Assembly: GCA_963759095.1 (NCBI GenBank)
Contig: CAVWYF010000059.1
Span: 62,001 to 126,000 of the forward strand
Direction: 5' to 3'
Origin: Anderseniella sp963759095
GTDB lineage: Bacteria; Pseudomonadota; Alphaproteobacteria; Rhizobiales; Aestuariivirgaceae
Length of the DNA: 64,000 nucleotides
Below are positions 51,416-59,507 of this stretch, in pieces (positions within the stretch are counted from its first letter, which is position 1; each line of letters starts with the position of its first letter). Below the pieces are notes generated by a model. The model did not search any database and was not told the DNA's origin. It saw only the letters and a list, made by a program, of their open reading frames with translations. Made by a program: the position numbers and the translations under genes.

Positions 51416-51886
51416 CTAATCAGGCCGGTCGTTCACGATACGGTCTTCAACGCGCTTGCGGATCATGACCCATTCGCGATTGTCGAAGCCCAGCAGGCCG
51501 GCAACGCGCCAGCCCATGTTCATTTCATCTTCGTCAATCCTGCCGTCGGCCAGAATGATTTCGCACAGCATCTCCACAACAGTCTCGCGCTGCTCACGGT
51601 CATACGCCTCCTTGATGGTGCAGGTGAAGCGATAGAAGTCGATGGCGTGTTCACTCGCTTGCCGGGCATCACTGTTCAGCTGTGCAAGGCCGGCATCGTC
51701 CAGATTAAACTTGTCTTTCAGCAGGCGGTCACGCACCGCAATTTCCTCGGCATCCATATGGCCGTCGATCAGCGAGGCAGTGACAAGCAGTTCTGCAACT
51801 GCGGTTTTAACGTCAGGCTTTGAAGCAGTAGTTGCGCCGGTGCCTAACAAGGATGTGAGTTTCTCAAAGAACATGCATGCTGACAT
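51416..51886 (-). CDS. TerB-like (tellurite-resistance TerB family) protein
   Basis: A 156-residue helical protein with the two TerB metal-binding helices: VTASLIDGHMDAEEIAVRD and MLCEIILADGRIDEDE, each an acidic DG-x-(M/I)-(D)-x-(E)-E element. TerB-fold proteins bind divalent metal at the membrane and are also found outside tellurite operons. ATG 51886 gives MSACMFFEKL; ATG 51874 (MFFEKLTSLL) fits the family start as well and is a real alternative. The frame upstream of 51886 is unsupported. Confidence 0.82.
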   Translation of the reverse strand: MSACMFFEKLTSLLGTGATTASKPDVKTAVAELLVTASLIDGHMDAEEIAVRDRLLKDKFNLDDAGLAQLNSDARQASEHAIDFYRFTCTIKEAYDREQRETVVEMLCEIILADGRIDEDEMNMGWRVAGLLGFDNREWVMIRKRVEDRIVNDRPD

Positions 51887-51940
51887 AGTGGGTTCGCGCA
51901 ATTGCAACAAGAGGCAGGACAAGTTCGGAAAGTGAACAAT

Positions 51941-52612
51941 ATGCAACAAATACCGGTTTTGATTTTTGCTGTTTTGTGCTGGGCAAGCCAGGCACAGGGA
52001 CAGGCACCGGCGTCGACAACCGAGATTGCAAACTATAGCGGCCTTCATGCTGCAGCCCATAAAGGTGACATGGTCGAGATCAACCGATTGATCAGCACCG
52101 GTGCGGATTTGCAAAGGAAAGATGGGCGCGGGCGAACAGCCCTTCATGTTGCGGCCTTTGCTTCTCATGACAAGGTGGTCACGGTACTTGCACAGGCTGG
52201 TGCCGACCCCAACCGGCTGGACAATGATAAATATGACATCATCACCATTGCCGCTGTGGCCAATGATGCCGACATGGTGCGAACGGCAGTGAAAGCCGGC
52301 GGGAATGCGAAAAACATCACCAGTATTTATGACGGAACCGCGCTTATTGCAGCCGCGCACCTGGGGAACTGGGAAAGCGTGCTGGTGTTGATTGAAGCAG
52401 GCGCTTCGCTCGATCATGTCAACAAACTGGGCTGGACGGCGCTGATTGAGGCGGTTGTGCTGGGCGATGGCGGGCCACGCCACGTGAAGACCGCCAAACT
52501 GCTGGTTGAGGCAGGCGCTGACCGGTCCATAGCTGATCGAAACGGGAAAACGGCATTGGAGCTTGCCAGAATGCTGGGCTACGAAGAAATGATCCGTGCG
52601 CTGACTCTGTAA
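51941..52612 (+). CDS. Exported ankyrin-repeat protein
   Basis: A 223-residue protein with a signal peptide (about residues 1-20, LIFAVLCWASQAQG) and about five ankyrin repeats; repeats such as GRTALHVAAFASHDKVVTVL and GWTALIEAVVLG followed by AKLLVEAGAD are clear. Ankyrin proteins in the periplasm mediate protein contacts; the partner is unknown. ATG 51941 was preferred to 51902 because it starts the signal peptide. Divergent from the TerB-like gene. Confidence 0.88.
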   Translation: MQQIPVLIFAVLCWASQAQGQAPASTTEIANYSGLHAAAHKGDMVEINRLISTGADLQRKDGRGRTALHVAAFASHDKVVTVLAQAGADPNRLDNDKYDIITIAAVANDADMVRTAVKAGGNAKNITSIYDGTALIAAAHLGNWESVLVLIEAGASLDHVNKLGWTALIEAVVLGDGGPRHVKTAKLLVEAGADRSIADRNGKTALELARMLGYEEMIRALTL

Positions 52613-52663
52613 GGGTTCCGTAACGAAATGCTGCCATTTTTGACGAATCAGGGGAGAGTAATC

Positions 52664-53143
52664 ATGGCATTTGGGAAACGCGGCGGACAACAAACACTGG
52701 CGGCTCAACCCGCATTTGCGGTCGCGTCTCCGGTTGCAGGAGAAGCCGACGACAAGCCGGGGTTGACGCACGGGTTGTTTGGCGGTGAACGCAGTGATGA
52801 TTTCGACATCAATCTCAGTTTCATGCAGCCATATGGTGCGGGCAAATCGGTGCTCATAACGGTTCTGCTTTGGCTGCTTCTGGGCGGAGTGGGCGGGCAC
52901 CGGTTCTATCTTGGAAACTGGTTTATCGCTTTTGCCATGTTCATCCTGGGTATCCTCAGTTTCTTCACTTATGCGGTGTCGGTTGGTGTGCTGCGCAAAA
53001 TTGTGGATGCCGGCGGGACCGGGCCAGATGTGCCAGTTATATGGTTCTGGCTAGCAGGTGGAGCCATAATTATATCGCTCTGGTGTTTTATCGATGGAGT
53101 TTATGTGATCTGCCGGATGCTCTCGGCAAAGCTCAGAAATTAG
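52664..53143 (+). CDS. TM2 domain-containing membrane protein
   Basis: A 159-residue protein with an N-terminal cytoplasmic ~65 residues and two to three membrane helices. The TM2 hallmark is LLLGGVGGHRFYLGNW, with the DRF-like charged turn represented by GGHRFYLG. The function of TM2 proteins in bacteria is unknown. ATG 52664 has GGGGAGAG 8 bp upstream and is preferred to 52628. Confidence 0.85.
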   Translation: MAFGKRGGQQTLAAQPAFAVASPVAGEADDKPGLTHGLFGGERSDDFDINLSFMQPYGAGKSVLITVLLWLLLGGVGGHRFYLGNWFIAFAMFILGILSFFTYAVSVGVLRKIVDAGGTGPDVPVIWFWLAGGAIIISLWCFIDGVYVICRMLSAKLRN

Positions 53144-53145
53144 CT

Positions 53146-54324
53146 TTACCGCACGAGTTCCTTGATCGCCTCGTCAATGCCTTCCAGGGTCAACGGGAAC
53201 ATACGGCCTTCAAACAGGGTCCTGATATAGTCGATGGACGGTGTGTACCCCCAGTACTTGGGGTTGGACGGATTGAGCCAGATGCAATGTGAGTAGATTT
53301 CGGTGATGCGTTTGAGCCACAGCGCTCCGGCCTCGTCGTTGAAGTGCTCCACCGAGCCGCCTGGATGAGTAAGTTCAAACGGGCTCATCGACGCATCGCC
53401 GACAAAGATGACCTTGTAGTCGGACCCGTATGTGTGCAGCACATCCCAGGTGTCTTCCACCGCGGTATGCCGGCGCCGGTTTTCTTTCCAGAGTTTCTCG
53501 TAAACGCAGTTGTGGAAATAGAAATACTCCATGTGCTTGAACTCTGCGCGCGCGGCGGAGAACAGTTCTTCACACATGCGGATATAGGGGTCCATTGACC
53601 CGCCGACATCAAAGAAGATCAGCACTTTTACCGTGTTGCGCTTTTCAGCCACCAGTTTCAGGTCCAGATAACCCTTGTTGGCGGTGGAGCGGATGGTGTC
53701 GTCCAGATCGAGTTCTTCCGGCGCGCCTTCGCGGGCGAACTTGCGCAGGCGCCTGAGCGCTACCTTGATATTGCGGGTGCCCAGTTCAAGTGAATCGTCC
53801 AGGTCGCGGAATTCGCGCTTGTCCCAGACCTTGATGGCGCGATTGTTGCGGTTCTTGTCCTGGCCAATGCGGATGCCGGCGGGGTTATAGCCATAGGCCC
53901 CGAACGGCGACGTGCCGCCGGTGCCGATCCACTTGCTGCCGCCCTGATGGCGTCCCTTTTGCTCCTCGAGCCGTTTCTTCAACTCCTCCATGATCTTGTC
54001 CCAGCCGCCAAGCGCCTCGATCTGGGCTTTTTCTTCTTCGGTGAGGAATTTCTCGTTGACCTTGCGCAGCCATTCTTCGGGAATGTTGGCGAGCAGTTCT
54101 TCCGGTGACAGGCCCTCCAGGCCCTTGAAGACATGACCGAAAACCTTGTCGAACTTGTCGAGATTGCGCTCGTCCTTTATCAGAGTGGCGCGCGACAGAT
54201 AGTAGAAGTCCTCCACCTGGTAACCGGCGATATTGGCTTCCAGAGCCTCCATCAATGTGAGGTACTCTTTCAGCGTGGCGGGCACACCTGCAGCTTTCAG
54301 TTCGTGGAAGAAGGTCGTGAACAT
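53146..54324 (-). CDS. vWA domain protein, CoxE-type (second copy, no MoxR neighbour)
   Basis: A 392-residue protein. The N-terminal 120 residues are helical; a Gly-rich bridge TGGTSPFGAYGYNPAG follows, and the vWA domain begins near residue 232 with FFDVGGS at 237-243, so the MIDAS motif has Gly in place of the first Ser. The C-terminus ends with LWLKRITEIYSHCIWLNPS and a conserved TLFEGRMFPLTLEGI. Such proteins normally pair with a MoxR ATPase, which is not adjacent here; the closest one in the window is at 7656. Confidence 0.85.
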   Translation of the reverse strand: MFTTFFHELKAAGVPATLKEYLTLMEALEANIAGYQVEDFYYLSRATLIKDERNLDKFDKVFGHVFKGLEGLSPEELLANIPEEWLRKVNEKFLTEEEKAQIEALGGWDKIMEELKKRLEEQKGRHQGGSKWIGTGGTSPFGAYGYNPAGIRIGQDKNRNNRAIKVWDKREFRDLDDSLELGTRNIKVALRRLRKFAREGAPEELDLDDTIRSTANKGYLDLKLVAEKRNTVKVLIFFDVGGSMDPYIRMCEELFSAARAEFKHMEYFYFHNCVYEKLWKENRRRHTAVEDTWDVLHTYGSDYKVIFVGDASMSPFELTHPGGSVEHFNDEAGALWLKRITEIYSHCIWLNPSNPKYWGYTPSIDYIRTLFEGRMFPLTLEGIDEAIKELVR

Positions 54325-54356
54325 GGTGTCCTATCTAACGGGTTTTGGCGGGCACG

Positions 54357-55352
54357 TCACGCGTCGGATTGCGCTGCCATCCGGTCAAGCCGAGATCTCA
54401 GCCAGCGGGCATAGGCACCACGCCAGCCGGATTGGGGGTGGGTGAGAAACCAGGTTCGGCGCAGGTCCCAAAGCCGGTTCATGTCCTGAAAAAGCTTCTG
54501 CCCTTTGAAGTTGAACCTCCCGGCCACATTGTAAAAGGTGAACTCGGAAAAATAGATGCTGCCGTCGATCTCGTAGAGGTCCACTCTGACATGATCTCTG
54601 CCGGCGGCAAGCTGTGCGGCAATTTCAAACATGCGTGGGAGGCACGTTGGTGCCGCATCGAAGGAAACCGGGTAGTGCAGGTAGGGTGAATAATCAAATG
54701 CATTGCCATGGGCATCATAAAGGCTCAAGCGCGCCTGATCAGTCAGACGGTCGTGGAACCAGAACGCAAACAGCGCCGTTTCGCCAAAAACGTAAACCTT
54801 GGGTTCCCGGCTGACCGGCTGACCATCGCCATCCTTGAGGAATTCCTCAACGAACAATTTGCGCTTGATCCCCCGGTAGTTCCACTCACCGTGATAGCGG
54901 CTATAGTCCGTGCACATCCACTTTCGGGTCTTGGCGATCATCTCCCGGCGATCATAGTTGCCATCGCGTATGACATGGAAAAATCCGGAACCATGGTTGG
55001 TTTTCACCACCACGTCGCCTGCAATCAACCGCGAGGGAATATCTTCAAACTGTTCGCCGACCCACAAGGTTTTCGGAATCCCTATGTCGGGACACAATTC
55101 ACGCGCAAGCTTTTTGGCAGCAAGCTTGTCGCTCATCACCACTGTTGCGGGGTCGCGGTCAAAAATCTTGCGCCACAGGAATTTGTCCGTGGAGTGATCC
55201 GGACAAGCGGGCTTCGGCAAGGACTTACGGTTTGAGATCGCGAAACATGTCAGACGGGGGTGGCGGATATAGCAATAAGCTGTGATGACAGTCAGCCAGA
55301 AGGCATCCCTGAAGGCATCTGGAAATGTGCTCTTGTTGTCGCTGGATGCCAT
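54357..55352 (-). CDS. ATP-grasp protein, TupA-like
   Basis: A 331-residue protein of the TupA-like ATP-grasp family (PF14305). Visible blocks are SDKLAAKKLARELCPDIGIPKTLWVG, VVKTNHGSGF with the P-loop-like turn, EEFLKDGDGQ, and DHVRVDLYEIDGSIYFSEFTFYN, where Asp and Glu bind Mg2+-ATP. TupA family members take part in polysaccharide-linked peptide or teichuronopeptide synthesis. No glycosyltransferase cluster is adjacent, so the acceptor is unknown. Confidence 0.82.
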   Translation of the reverse strand: MASSDNKSTFPDAFRDAFWLTVITAYCYIRHPRLTCFAISNRKSLPKPACPDHSTDKFLWRKIFDRDPATVVMSDKLAAKKLARELCPDIGIPKTLWVGEQFEDIPSRLIAGDVVVKTNHGSGFFHVIRDGNYDRREMIAKTRKWMCTDYSRYHGEWNYRGIKRKLFVEEFLKDGDGQPVSREPKVYVFGETALFAFWFHDRLTDQARLSLYDAHGNAFDYSPYLHYPVSFDAAPTCLPRMFEIAAQLAAGRDHVRVDLYEIDGSIYFSEFTFYNVAGRFNFKGQKLFQDMNRLWDLRRTWFLTHPQSGWRGAYARWLRSRLDRMAAQSDA

Positions 55353-55389
55353 TCGGCCAAACTATCGGGTCAGGTTATGGGACGCGGAT

Positions 55390-55866
55390 CTAGTTGGCCG
55401 CTGCTTTTGTCGCAAGGATGTCAAACACCATGTCGAGTTGGGTTGCCAGCATTTTAAGTTTTTCTCCACCTTCGTCCATGTAAGGCGAGAACACGTGGGA
55501 CGGCTTTTTGTAGCTCAACGTCGCTGTTTCATCGGCGTTTTCCGTGATGTAGACGCGGATTGGCGCCTCAATGCCGGCAGCGATGGATGCTTCCAGCATG
55601 GGCACGGCAAAGCGCGGATGGTACAAGCCGATAACGGTGTTGCCCGGAATGGTTTTGTTCAGCACCCGTTTCGCGCCGGCTGTGGCCGAGGCCTGCGAAA
55701 CAACGCCGAGCTTCTGCTTTGCAGCGGCCGTTTTCACGCGCTTGACCAATGTTACATAGTCATGTGAGGTCGGTATCACCACCCAGCCCGGTCGTTCCTG
55801 CATCTCGGCGAATGCGGTATGCGTGGTCATGAGCACAATAATTACAGCTATTATGTATCTGAACAT
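55390..55866 (-). CDS. Exported DUF302 protein
   Basis: A 158-residue protein with a signal peptide (about residues 1-22, ending AFA) and a DUF302 domain: TIPGNTVIGLYHPRFAVPMLEASIAAGIEAPIRVYITE is the conserved core strand-helix region. DUF302 proteins adopt a compact fold of unknown role. ATG 55866 (MFRYIIAVIIVLM) is preceded by AGAGGAACC; the longer frame upstream would lack a signal at its start. Confidence 0.85.
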   Translation of the reverse strand: MFRYIIAVIIVLMTTHTAFAEMQERPGWVVIPTSHDYVTLVKRVKTAAAKQKLGVVSQASATAGAKRVLNKTIPGNTVIGLYHPRFAVPMLEASIAAGIEAPIRVYITENADETATLSYKKPSHVFSPYMDEGGEKLKMLATQLDMVFDILATKAAAN

Positions 55867-55984
55867 TACGATGGTTCCTCTGTCAGCGAATTGAGGCGCA
55901 AAGCATGTCGGCGCATTGTGTGAAACACGCGGAGACAATACCACCGACAATGGGGTTGCAGATGACCTGTTTACAACGCCTGAA

Positions 55985-56140
55985 ATAATTTCGCCGGTAC
56001 CATTGGGTGGGAGGAGACCCTTTGGTACCGGCGTTGAAGGGCTAAAAGCCCAGTTGTTTTCATGGGGCGATGTTTGATTTTGTTGTTGTTGCGGAGCCCG
56101 GTTTGCAGGGGGAGGGGAAACCGCTTTGTTTTTTGTTCAT
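55985..56140 (+). ncRNA. Candidate structured small RNA with two purine-loop hairpins and U-rich end
   Basis: Within the 340-bp gap 55867-56206, a perfect 11-bp stem (55992-56002 with 56023-56033) holds a 4-bp inner stem GGGT/ACCC and the loop GGGAGGAG (56009-56016). A small hairpin GGGCTAAAAGCCC follows, then CGGTTT/AAACCG (56099-56123) with a purine loop GCAGGGGGAGGGG and a U-rich end CTTTGTTTTTTG, like an intrinsic terminator on this strand. Read on the minus strand, the loops are CUCCUCCC and CCCCUCCCC, anti-Shine-Dalgarno-like motifs of the kind described for alphaproteobacterial sRNAs, joined by A/C-rich linkers. Strand is uncertain; no promoter was recognised. Confidence 0.45.
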
Positions 56141-56206
56141 CACCTTGTTGTTGAGATGAACCTAGGCGAAACGGCAGCGGGCGGATGTGCAGTTGATCAC
56201 ATCGCT

Positions 56207-56764
56207 CTAGCCTGCCTGCCATTGTCTGATCCAGTCGAGCGGATAGATCAGCATGATAATGTTGAGCAGCAGACCGTCACGGATGATCAGTCCCACTATC
56301 AGTTCTGCTGCGATGAACAGGCAAACCGACACCCATACCGGTGCACGTGACGCAACAATGAAGCCCAGGACCATCATGGCCATGTCGGACGCGGAGTTCA
56401 AAACGCTGTCGCCATAGTAATCCAGTGCAATGGTGTCTTCGCGATACTTGTCGATGATCCAGCTTGTATTCTCGATGGTTTCCCATGCCGCCTCGATGGC
56501 GGCTGCCACCGCCAGCCGCCAGCCGATGTTCAGCCTGGGCAGAAGAAAATGCAGGGCCATATAGAAGACCAGGCCGTGCAGCACGTGAGATGGCGAGTAC
56601 CAGTCGAGAATGTGTTGCGAGTTTTCAGACGAGATCACCTGGCCATGCCAAAGTTTTACATATCCGCACTGGCAGATGAGATTGCGGCCGAGACCGGCCA
56701 GGCCTGCTGCCATGACGGCAGTTACAAGGGCGAGTGCGACCCAGTGATGGCGGCGCAACGTCAA
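56207..56764 (-). CDS. UPF0314/DUF2585 membrane protein
   Basis: A 185-residue protein with about four membrane segments. The conserved ILDWYSPSHVLHGLVFY, WETIENTSWIIDKYRE and LDYYGDSVLNSASDMAMM segments identify DUF2585 (UPF0314), a family found mainly in Hyphomicrobiales with no known function. It overlaps the upstream decarboxylase gene by 4 bp (ATGA-type), so the two are translated together. Confidence 0.9.
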   Translation of the reverse strand: MTLRRHHWVALALVTAVMAAGLAGLGRNLICQCGYVKLWHGQVISSENSQHILDWYSPSHVLHGLVFYMALHFLLPRLNIGWRLAVAAAIEAAWETIENTSWIIDKYREDTIALDYYGDSVLNSASDMAMMVLGFIVASRAPVWVSVCLFIAAELIVGLIIRDGLLLNIIMLIYPLDWIRQWQAG

Positions 56765-58395
56765 GCTTCAACCTCGGTTGCAAGGGCTGATTTTTTTGAT
56801 ATAGCGTCAGTAAAGCGGGTCAGGGTCCGGGAGAACACGTCACCCGGCAACATGATTTCGATGAGCTGAAAGCAGCTCTCATCATTATGGGCCTGCTCCA
56901 GGGCTGCTGCCAGTTGCGTCGGCGTTGACACGCGCACGCCTTTGCCGCCCATGGTTTCGGCAAGCTCGGCGAAGTGCCAGTCATCCAGATCATTGTATCC
57001 GGTATCTTTCTGAAATGCCTTCAGCATGCCCCATGCCGTGTTGTTGAACAGCAGTACAATGGGGTTCAGCCCGAGGCGTTTGCAGTTTCCAAGCTCCCAT
57101 CCGGTCATCTGGAACGCGCCGTCACCAACCAGCACCAGCGGGCGCTTGCCGCTGGCTGCCTGCAGGCCGAGACCGAACGGAATGCCGGTGCCCATGGTCG
57201 CATAGTAACCGGGAGCCAGCAGGGCTGTGTGCGCTATGTCCATGGCGGTAAACAGGCAGTCCCCCATGTCGGATGCGATTGGCATGACGCCGTGGTTTGC
57301 GAAAAAATCATTGACGGCGGTTGCCACGTCTTGCGGCAACAGCTTGCGTTTGGAGGGTTTCAGGCCACGCGGATAGGACGCGGTGACCGGTTTTGCATTG
57401 CCGAGTTTTGCAGCACCGGCCAGCAACGCATCAACAAACGCTTCGAGTATGACACCGGAATAGGAGTGGTGTTCGAAATGCACTGCACCATCAAACGCAT
57501 GAACGCTGGTGCGCATGTCGATCTGGCGTTTTGACACACCGAAATTGGTGTCGCACAGGATAACACCGAGCATCAGCAGGCCATCGGCACGTTCCACAAG
57601 GCGACGAGTAGGAGCGTCACCGGCAAGGCCCAGATATGTACCGGCGGTCGGAGCGCCTGTTTCCGCCAGGATGCCACGACCCATGAAGGTTGTCAGAACC
57701 GGAATGCCAAGTATCTTGGCAAGTTTCGCCACCTTCTTTTCCAGGCCGTAGCGACGGACTTCGACACCCAGCAGCATGGCGGGGTTTTTCTTCATCTCAA
57801 GCATTTTCAGGGTCTGCCTTGCAGCCTCTACGGCTGCAGCGACATTTTTGGATGCCGGCTTGAAGGCCGGCACTCCGGATACCTCCGCTTCAACCATGTC
57901 ACGCGGAAATTCGATGTAGACGGGCCGCGACAAATGCCGCGCTGCAGTCAGCACCCGTGCAATTTCGGCAGGCGCCGTGGCAGGATCATCCAGCACACAC
58001 TGGGCGCAGGTGACCTCACGCATGATCAGCATCTGGCTGTCGAAGTGCTTGACCTGATGATGCAGCCCGAGCCCCATGGTGCGTTCTGCGGCACCCGGTG
58101 CACCTGAGATCACCACCAGTGGAGACTTTTCGGCATAAGCTGTGGCCACCGGATTGATCATGTTCAGTGCGCCGGCACCGTAGGTAACGCAGGCAACCCC
58201 GATTGTGCTGCGATAACGGCCTGCCGCATCTGCGGCGAACCCGACGGCGGGTTCATGGCTGAGCGTGTAAAGCGGAAGGGTGTTGATGCGTTCTATCTGG
58301 CGAAACAGCGGGAGAGCAAAGTCTCCGGGGATGCCGAAAATTTCTCCGGCGCCATAGTCTTTCAACGCCTGCAATAGTGCGTGTGCGAGTTTCAT
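56761..58395 (-). CDS. Thiamine-diphosphate decarboxylase (phenylpyruvate/indolepyruvate decarboxylase-like)
   Basis: A 544-residue ThDP enzyme: Pyr domain with the catalytic Glu in LSHEPAVGFAADAAGRY (about residue 48), a central domain, and a PP domain with the cofactor motif GDGAFQMTGWELGNC and then NNTAWGM. The first residues (FGIPGDFALPLFRQIE) are typical of the PDC/IPDC/phenylpyruvate decarboxylase group rather than acetolactate synthase. Such enzymes act in 2-keto-acid (Ehrlich-type) breakdown or auxin formation; the specific substrate cannot be told. Overlaps UPF0314. Confidence 0.85.
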   Translation of the reverse strand: MKLAHALLQALKDYGAGEIFGIPGDFALPLFRQIERINTLPLYTLSHEPAVGFAADAAGRYRSTIGVACVTYGAGALNMINPVATAYAEKSPLVVISGAPGAAERTMGLGLHHQVKHFDSQMLIMREVTCAQCVLDDPATAPAEIARVLTAARHLSRPVYIEFPRDMVEAEVSGVPAFKPASKNVAAAVEAARQTLKMLEMKKNPAMLLGVEVRRYGLEKKVAKLAKILGIPVLTTFMGRGILAETGAPTAGTYLGLAGDAPTRRLVERADGLLMLGVILCDTNFGVSKRQIDMRTSVHAFDGAVHFEHHSYSGVILEAFVDALLAGAAKLGNAKPVTASYPRGLKPSKRKLLPQDVATAVNDFFANHGVMPIASDMGDCLFTAMDIAHTALLAPGYYATMGTGIPFGLGLQAASGKRPLVLVGDGAFQMTGWELGNCKRLGLNPIVLLFNNTAWGMLKAFQKDTGYNDLDDWHFAELAETMGGKGVRVSTPTQLAAALEQAHNDESCFQLIEIMLPGDVFSRTLTRFTDAISKKSALATEVEA

Positions 58396-58503
58396 GGATG
58401 CTTGCTCCGGGTTAGTGGCGAATACGCCTTTGAGGAGGGAGCAACAACTATGCGGACAAGCGGGCGAGTGGGCAACAGCAATTCATGCCAATGGTCACCG
58501 GCA

Positions 58504-59478
58504 TCAATACCACATCCCCATGCGGCCGATATTGATGCGTGGTCTGCGTACCGGCGGTACAATCGACCGGGTGGGGCGCAACGGCATATCCGGACGGGTG
58601 ACTATCGGTGGCGTATCGGTGCGTAGGGACAGCAACCGCTTCACCCTATCCGGTGTCTTGGGATGACTTCGCATGATTGAAGGTTCCGGCGACCGCGACC
58701 CCGGCAGTACCAGCTGTTCCCACATACTGCCCTGCTTGTGTTCCAGCGTCTGTAACGCCGACGCAAGACCTTCCGGGTCCCCGGTCAGGCCCGCTGCATC
58801 GAGGTCGGCGTCATATTCGCGGGTGCGGGACAGCGCCAGTTGCAACAGCCCTCCAATTGTAGGCGCAGCAACAAGGGCGACAATGGCTACCCAGGGAACC
58901 ATTCCGCCATTGGTCAAAATCGCTGCCGGGACCCCAATCAGCAAGCCAAATGTAGACAAGGTGCCAGTGAGTCGTGACAGAACGTCTCCCAGCGCCATCA
59001 CAGTCAGGTCGCCATTGCGGATATGGCTGATTTCATGTGCCAGCACACCGGCCAGTTGCCTGAGTGTCAGATTGCGGATCAGGCCGTCGGTCAGGGCAAT
59101 CGCGGAGTCTTTTGTCTGACCGACCGCAAAAGCATTCATCATCTGTGATGGCACGTAATAAAGCTGCGGCACTGCAGGCAGGTCTGCCCGTTTTGTCAGT
59201 TCGCGCATCAACTGGTGCAACTGAGGAACTTCGTCTTCCGTCAGGACGCGCGCCTTATAGAGTTTCAGGACCATTTTCGGTGACACGCGCCCGGCTTGCC
59301 AAAGTCCGAATGCAGTCAATACCATGGCCCAGACAACCCCGGAACCGCCAAGAACGCTGTAGGCGATCAAGCCCATGAGGAGGGCAGAGCCGATGATCAT
59401 TAGCCACGTGTGCAGCGTATTGTGCCATTGATGGGCACTCTGGGCTTCGGAGTTCAGAGGCTGGAGAGGAATGTTCAT
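58504..59478 (-). CDS. htpX: Zinc metalloprotease HtpX (M48)
   Basis: A 324-residue membrane protease. Two N-terminal membrane segments (about 25-60), the zinc motif HEISH at residues 148-152, two more membrane segments after it, and the third ligand Glu in SRTREYDADLDAAGL. The overall form is that of HtpX, which degrades damaged membrane proteins. The C-terminus carries a Pro/Arg-rich extension (RPTRSIVPPVRRPRI). It starts a minus-strand group with DUF2207, LemA and UPF0283 genes upstream. Confidence 0.9.
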   Translation of the reverse strand: MNIPLQPLNSEAQSAHQWHNTLHTWLMIIGSALLMGLIAYSVLGGSGVVWAMVLTAFGLWQAGRVSPKMVLKLYKARVLTEDEVPQLHQLMRELTKRADLPAVPQLYYVPSQMMNAFAVGQTKDSAIALTDGLIRNLTLRQLAGVLAHEISHIRNGDLTVMALGDVLSRLTGTLSTFGLLIGVPAAILTNGGMVPWVAIVALVAAPTIGGLLQLALSRTREYDADLDAAGLTGDPEGLASALQTLEHKQGSMWEQLVLPGSRSPEPSIMRSHPKTPDRVKRLLSLRTDTPPIVTRPDMPLRPTRSIVPPVRRPRINIGRMGMWY

Positions 59479-59507
59479 GATCCAAATCTAGGTAGTGGGA
59501 TGGTCTT

